This document shows positions 58,594 through 64,000 of a stretch of 64,000 bases of DNA, in pieces. Origin of the DNA: Impatiens glandulifera (taxonomy: Eukaryota > Streptophyta > Magnoliopsida > Ericales > Balsaminaceae). Each line of letters begins with the position of its first letter. The stretch's first letter is position 1. Both the position numbers and the translations under genes were made by a program. The stretch is from assembly GCF_907164915.1 (NCBI RefSeq), contig NC_061865.1, forward strand, positions 51,294,587 through 51,358,586, given 5' to 3'. A model generated the notes under the pieces. That model did not search any database and had not been told where the DNA came from. It saw nothing but the letters and a program-made list of their open reading frames with translations.

Positions 58594-59850
58594 TATATGT
58601 GGCAAATGTACGTTTGTCGTATGCCTGGCTTACGAGATGTTAGTGCGCAAACGAATGGAATATTCGTTAATACATGGCGTACATAATTGTAGTGCGTATG
58701 AGAATGAAATATACGTTTATCATTTTGCCTGTTAGAGTAGAGAGCTGATTGTACATTTTGACGTATTCAGCTGATGTGGAACTCAGCTAATAGCGAGCTC
58801 TACTGATAAGTTACTCTGCTTATAGCAAACTCAATAATTGATAAGTTCTGCTGATGAGCTACTCTACTGATAGCGAACTCAACTGTTGATCAAGTATGAT
58901 GACAGCGAGCTCTGATGTTTGATCTAGTCTACTGCCAGCGAGCTCTATTGTTTGATCAAGTATGCCACCAACGCTTCTTCAGCTCTAATGATGAAGCAAC
59001 TCAACTAATAGCGATTGTGCTGATGATCAGCTCTGCTGATTTATTAGCAGATCATTGCTGATGAGCTACTATGCTGATAGCAAACTCAGCTGTTAATCAA
59101 GTCTGCTATCAACGAGCTCTGTTGTTTGATCAAGTCTGTTGCCACTGAGTTGTATTGTTTGATCAAATCTACTACCAACGCTTCTTCATCTCTACTGATG
59201 GAGCAGCTTTGCTGATAACTAGTCTGTTGATGATCATCTCTACTAATTGATCAGCTCTGATGATGAGCTACTCTACTGATAGAGAACTCAATTGTTGATT
59301 AGTTCTACTAATGAGCTACTATGTTGATAGTGAACTCAGTTGTTGATCAAGTTTGTTACCAGCGAGCTCTGCTGTTTGATCGAGTCTGTTGCCAACGAGC
59401 TCTACTGTTTGATCAAGTCTACTGCCATCGCTTCTTCAGCTCTGCTGATGGAGCAACTCAGTTGATAGCGAGTCTGCTAAGTCTACTGCTAGCGTTTCTT
59501 CAGCTCTATTGATGGAAACTCTGCTTTCAACGCTTCTTCAGCTCTGCTGATGGCAACTTTGCCGCCATCGCTTCTTCACCTCTACTGATGGCTACTCTGC
59601 TACTTTGCTACCAACGCACTCTTCAGCTGCTGTTAGCGAGTCATCAATTTTATCTGCGCATTAACACATTATTGAACTTAGTTTTATTCATTCATCAAAA
59701 CCATTTGTGTTCATTTTAATTATTATAAGTTCATTTTAATCAATTAAAACGTTTTTCATAATTCAACTTAATTTAACAGTTTCCCCATTTTCATGATTTA
59801 ATCAAATTTAACATTTTCCCCCATTTTTCCCTTTTTAACTTAATTTAACA
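58594..59850 (-). repeat. 5' LTR (type B) of copy M2, part 2
   Basis: Continuation of the LTR cut at 40636. It is homologous to LTR D (35319-36153) and ends TTAACTTAATTTAACA at 59850, followed by TATTT. The middle (58790-59660) is built of degenerate repeats of phrases like GATCAAGTCTGCTGCCAACG and CTTCTTCAGCTCTGCTGATG. An open stretch at 59321-59512 is a product of these repeats. Confidence 0.7.
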
Positions 59851-59855
59851 TATTT

Positions 59856-59867
59856 AATAATCTTCCC
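59856..59867. mobile_element. Last 12 bp of the split MULE-like element
   Basis: AATAATCTTCCC completes the right TIR whose main part ends at 19342. Joined across the block it mirrors the left TIR (GGGAA...). It is followed by TTTTTAAAA, the partner of the duplication at 18023-18031. Confidence 0.7.
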
Positions 59868-60830
59868 TTTTTAAAATTAGTAATGATGACTCATTAGTTT
59901 ATCTCCTCCTATATGTTGATAATTTTCTAATAGCGACTAATGATCATAAGGAAATAAAGAAGTAAAGAAGGTAAAGATGAAACTTGAAAGATAGTTTAAT
60001 ATGAAAGATTTATGAGCTGCAAAGAAAATACTCAAAATTGAGATTTCTAGAGTAGCTATAAAATTATACATAAGTTAGAAAAGATATATTGATAAATTTC
60101 TTATTCATTTCAATATGAATAATGCTAGTCGTGTGAGTTTCCCGTTAACAACTAAATTTAACTCTCTTCTGCTATGTCACCTCATTCTAATGAGAATATC
60201 AAGTATATGTCACGAGTTCTATATTTGAGTGCAGTTAGATCACTTATGTATGAAATAATTTGTACTCGACCAGATTTAACATATTCAATAAGTGTAGTTA
60301 ATAGATATCTAGAATTAAGGTAAAGAGCATTAAAGAGCAATTGAGTGAATCTTACATTATCTGTGAGGTTCAACTGATGTTCATCTACAATTGGAGAGGA
60401 TATGAGAGATGTAGTTGTCGGTTATGTCGATTCCGATTATGCTGACGATCCTGATGAAAGAAGATCGTTTACAAGTTTTGGTTTTTGTATTTTCCGTTGT
60501 GCAATTAGTTAAAAAGTTAATCTACAAAGTATAGTAACGTTGTCTAATACATATGCATAATATTTGGCCATTATAGAAGTCATTTGGCTGAAAGGCCTAC
60601 TCGTGGAACTCAAAAATGATTTATAGACAAGGACAATCTTTTATGATAGTTAAAGTGTTCTTTTTTTTACGAAAGATCGGATATTTAATGAAAGAACTAA
60701 TCACATTGATGTATGATATCATTTTGTACGAGATGTTGCTCGTGGTGATATTGGTGTGAGAAAAATTAATATTATTGATATGATGATGAAGGCACTATCT
60801 ATAGACACTCATTTTTGACATTCCATGAAA
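59868..60830 (+). pseudogene. Old Copia retrotransposon, right half (RT to RNase H)
   Basis: It begins with the RT active-site region (YLLLYVDNFLIATND, about 59900), where the expected second Asp of the YVDD box is Asn. NMKDL.AAKKIL (about 60000), FNMNNA (about 60113), a CTRPDLTYSISVVNRYL block (about 60274), and RNase H with VDSDYADDPDERRSFTSF (60425-60480) and an IDV..HFVRDVARGDIGV block (60710) follow. Stops are numerous. It continues the 16436-18031 fragment with no gap in the RT alignment. Confidence 0.85.
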
Positions 60831-60977
60831 TTAAATAAATTGGAAAAATAAATAAACTAAACAAGACATGTGATCAAGATAATATAAAACAGGATATTAT
60901 TAAATAAATCAATGATAATAATGAAAAATTAGAATAATAAAGAAAGGTAAGTAAAATGATAATAATAATAAGAAAAA
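60831..60977. other. Short A+T-rich spacer
   Basis: No feature seen. The 3' end of the old Copia element (LTR) is not recognisable here. Confidence 0.4.
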
Positions 60978-61712
60978 TGATAGAGAGCGCGACTTGAGAC
61001 AGCTACTGGGAGAACGATGCCTACGTGAGTTGCCAGGTAGAATATTCTCTCTCTTATTATTAATTATTTTCTCTCTTCTATTATTAATTATTTTCTCTCC
61101 TATTATTAATTATTTTCTCTCTTCTTATTAAATAATTTCTATCCTATAAAATAATAAAAAAAAAATGCCATAAAAAATAAATAAAAAATATTTAATAAAT
61201 AAATGAATTGAAAAGTCATAAAAATAAAATAAAAATAAAAAAGATAAATTCATAATATTAATTAGGGTTTAGGGTTTAAAATTTAGTATTTAAGATTTAG
61301 GGTTTAAAGTTTAGGGTTTAAGATTTAGAGTTTAGAGTTTAGGGTTTAAAGTTTAGAGTTTAATGTTTAGGGTTTAGAATTTATGTAAACATATTATTAA
61401 AATATTTAATGTGAGAGTTTGTTGTAAATTATTGAGTTATTTTAACCGTTAAATAATAAATATCAAATAAATGAGTAAAATAATAATCGTAAGAATATGG
61501 ATAAATGAGATAAATTAATTTGTAGAGATAGAGAGAGAAATTATTTAATAAGAGAAGATAGAAATTAATTAATAAGAGGAGAGAGAATATTCTACTTGTT
61601 TTAATTATTATTATATTTTTATTTATTTATTTATTCCACTTGTCGGACCACGTATACCATTATCTCTCTTAGTCGTTGTCTCACAGTTGCGCTCTATCAT
61701 TCCTCTAATAAT
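60978..61712. mobile_element. Foldback element with telomere-like core
   Basis: The left end ATGATAGAGAGCGCGACTTG is inverted at the right end (GTTGCGCTCTATCAT, ending about 61712). The arms continue with GTAGAATATTCTCTCTC and ATTATTAATTATTTTCTCTC-type repeats pairing over about 170 bp. The core (61259-61385) has degenerate TTTAGGG repeats. A 37-bp duplication of the right end follows (CTATCATTCCTCTAATAA at 61694 and 61731). No coding frame. Confidence 0.65.
61259..61385. repeat. Degenerate telomere-like repeats (TTTAGGG-type)
   Basis: GGGTTTAGGGTTTAA followed by a run of (A)TTTAGGGTTTAAA/AGAGTTTA variants. It resembles the plant telomere repeat but is irregular, so it may instead be a local slippage product. 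Confidence 0.6.
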
Positions 61713-61759
61713 AAATATATTTAATTAAATATCTATCATTCCTCTAATAATAAATATAT

Positions 61760-62887
61760 TTAATTAATATTTAATATTTTGTCTCACGGATTTAAACCTA
61801 CAAACAAAACAAATGAAGGCTAAAAAGAAAAATTCGATTATAAAGTGTGAGATTAAATTAGAGGCTATGTTTTAATAAATAGTTATTTAGAAGGGAGAGA
61901 GCCAAAGTTTAATTGGTTGGCCTCATATGTGTCTTAAGTTATTTGTTTAAATTTTGAATTATATATTATTATTTACAACTTTGACTTTCTTTTTACGGAT
62001 AGAAATTATTTAAATAATTATTTTTTGGTTTAAGATTATAATTTTTTTTAATTATTTAATAAAATAATTTATAGACTATTAGAGCTGGTTCATATTAGTT
62101 ATTTGGAGATTTTACCTAAGAATTCAACTTTCACAACTGGGCTCCTTTAATCCATCAAGTTATTATATTTATTTAACAAAATACCATATTTAAATATTTT
62201 TAAATTTTGATTGTTTATCAAAAGATAAGAGTATTTAAGTAGTATATACTTAAAAATCAGTTTTTATTATATTTCATATCAAATTGAATTATTTTAAAAA
62301 TACATTCTAACCCCGAAAAACTTTTTGGTTACAAGGAAGTTCGAGATTCTGGAATTTCAACATCGATCTATGTGTTATAATCTTTTTAAACATTCTCTTA
62401 AAATTTTTTAAATAATTCCTAAACATGTTACAATTTCTTATGGTGAGAATTATTAGTTGTTTTATTTTGAACTTTCACATAATTTAGTTCAATATAAATA
62501 TAATTTTTGCTTAAAAATTTAATATATTAATATAATTTATTTTAAAATAGATTATTTTTTAATTTGAGTAATGTAAAATTAAGTTAATAAAAAAGTATAT
62601 ATATATTAATTAATAAATATTATTAAATATAAAAATAAATAAGTTGAATAAACAACTTAAATGAGTAAACTGAGTATAAGATGTATCAAACTTACCCTTT
62701 AAGTTAAGAAATTCAAAAATAAATATTATAAAAACAACAAAGAAAAATTATGAAAACAAAATCAATAATATCAAAATCACTAGCAAAATAAAGAAAGTAT
62801 TTACGAATAAAAATATAAAAAAAAATTATAATAATATGTATTAAATGTTTAAAGTTTTAAATTTTTAATTCATATTTTTTTAATAGA
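61760..62887. other. A+T-rich intergenic DNA
   Basis: No gene or clear element was seen in this stretch. Confidence 0.5.
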
Positions 62888-63046
62888 GGGGGAATTTGAG
62901 GGAGAGAATGATGTGTCACTACATCACTGTTGGAAAAAAGATAAAATGTGAGGAGAGAGAAGATAGAGAAATTTTGTTATTTATTTTGGCTAATCAAATT
63001 GCGCCACATCATTCTCTCACGTTCCCTCCCTCAAATTCCCTCCCCA
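62888..63046. mobile_element. Short MITE related to 12606-12746
   Basis: About 159 bp with inverted arms: GGGGGAATTTGAGGGAGAGA on the left, and CATTCTCTCACGTTCC, then CTCAAATTCCCTCCCC, on the right. The right arm carries a CGTTCCCTC addition. It has the same GAGGGA..ATGAYGTG signature and AATCATTTCTCT flank as the other copies. Confidence 0.7.
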
Positions 63047-63289
63047 ATCATTTCTCTCTTTAATATTTAGGATGTGACCTCATAATTTGGTAATTAAATA
63101 TTTAATTCATATTTTTTAATCACTTTTAATTGTTACAGCCTATTATTAAAAGTTTGTATTTTTTTTTTTTTTTTTTGTTAGTTTACAAGTTTAAAACACA
63201 CATATAATATTTTTTAAAATTTTATTTTTAACCGTTTTAAGTTTATGAGAAGATTAACCCACAATTCGATTCAAGTATTCATTTAGGAG

Positions 63290-63500
63290 TGGGTCGGTAT
63301 GGTATACCTTAGTGTTTTATCCATATCTTATACATTACCTAAAATTTCGGTATGCAAAAATGCACACCTTTACCTTACCAATGATTTCAGTATACCTTGA
63401 TTTCGATATACCTTAATTTTGGTATACAAAAAATTCATACATTTAACTTACTTTGATTTCGGTAAACCTTAATTTATGTACGGTATCGGTATTATACATT
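63290..63500. repeat. GGTATACC-rich repeat region
   Basis: Repeated TTTCGGTAT / ATACCTTAATTT phrases with palindromic GGTATACC cores, as in subterminal regions of some hAT-like elements. No ends could be defined. Confidence 0.35.
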
Positions 63501-63504
63501 TGCA

Positions 63505-63805
63505 GAGTCAGCCCCGAGTTTTGGGCTGCCCCAGTCGTCCCCGTTAGAAAAAAGCTCGATATTTTTTGTTGCCCTAGGTCGAGTTAAAAAATTTAATAAA
63601 AAATTGTTTTTAGTGAGGTTTAAACCCATAACCAAATAAAATTTCTAAGTTTTTATATAGAACCACTAGATTACAATATCTTATGTTCAAAATTACAATA
63701 TTTTAATTAAAACCTTACTGTTTTTAATAAATGGGCTGTCATAGCCTGATAAATGGGTTGCCCTAGCCCGAGGGTTTGTTGGGGGCTTACCTAGTGGACC
63801 CTGTA
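63505..63805 (+). repeat. Dispersed repeat (copy 2 of 11246-11512)
   Basis: Shares AAAAAAGCTCGAT, TTGTTGCCCTAGGTCGAGTT, AACCAAATAAAATTT and AATGGGCTGT with the copy near 11.2 kb. It has a tandem AAATGGG(C/T)TG duplication at about 63728 and 63752. No coding frame. Confidence 0.6.
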
Positions 63806-64000
63806 TCTTTGATACCTAAAAAATATATTAACTTAAAAAAAAAAACTCATCGATAAATTAGATATTGCATATATTGCGTTACAGTATTTTCGATATACAT
63901 TTAATATTGATAATTTTCTCACCCTTATATCCATTTACTCTCACATATATATTCAAATTAATCAAATCTCTCAAACCCGAAAACTTGAAATTAAGCATCA

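Larger units (their letters stand above)
19343..59850 (-). mobile_element. LTR-bounded 40.5-kb composite block inserted in the MULE-like element
   Basis: The block starts with an LTR terminus TGTTAGGATTG at 19343 and ends with an LTR terminus TTAATTTAACA at 59850. It is flanked by TATTT at 19338-19342 and TATTT at 59851-59855, and removing it restores the MULE TIR. The two outer LTR ends belong to related but clearly different LTR types, and the block holds a satellite array and a host protease pseudogene. It is therefore not one simple retrotransposon: later insertions and at least one rearrangement must be involved. Confidence 0.5.

Overview
This window is nuclear DNA of a flowering plant, very probably a eudicot. 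It is strongly A+T-rich, its genes have introns with GT..AG borders, and it is packed with LTR retrotransposons, MULE- and CACTA-like DNA elements, MITEs and (AT)n tracts. The extra open reading frames of the youngest retroelement resemble proteins I associate with asterid genomes, but the species cannot be fixed from sequence alone.

Region 1 (1-16 kb) is the genic part. A seven-exon gene on the + strand (3957-5840) encodes a 319-residue THUMP-domain protein of the TAN1/THUMPD1 type (tRNA acetylation adaptor). Its promoter carries site II (TGGGCC) and telo-box motifs. A six-exon gene on the - strand (7272-10475) encodes a 279-residue GARP/G2-like MYB factor with two EAR repression motifs. Both models close in frame across every junction. 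Around them lie a long-TIR MITE, a LINE remnant, short MITEs and microsatellites.

Region 2 (16.4-60.8 kb) is a nest of insertions. An old Copia element is cut inside its reverse transcriptase. Its left half ends at 18031 and its right half resumes in frame at 59868. The cut was made by a MULE-like element with captured gene-like sequence (18032-19342 plus 59856-59867), itself split by a 40.5-kb block that begins and ends in LTR termini and has a 5-bp target duplication (TATTT). That block holds a roughly 765-bp tandem array, a decayed cucumisin-type subtilase gene interrupted by a MITE, a degraded Copia element, two deleted Sirevirus-like Copia copies on the - strand, and a CACTA-like element (40637-58593) with hairpin-forming subterminal repeats.

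Inside the CACTA-like element sits a young Sirevirus-like Copia element (45388-58364). Its two 1498-bp LTRs differ at only about nine positions by my count, and it has a perfect 5-bp target duplication (ATATC). It has gag, the start of protease, and RT/RNase H, but the integrase region is missing. Downstream of pol it carries three related open frames (51308, 52576 and 53781), each with its own TATA-like box and leader. This cassette is the most unusual thing in the window.

Region 3 (60.8-64 kb) is intergenic, with a foldback element containing telomere-like repeats, another MITE and a dispersed repeat also present near 11.2 kb. I found no tRNA or rRNA gene and no CRISPR array.
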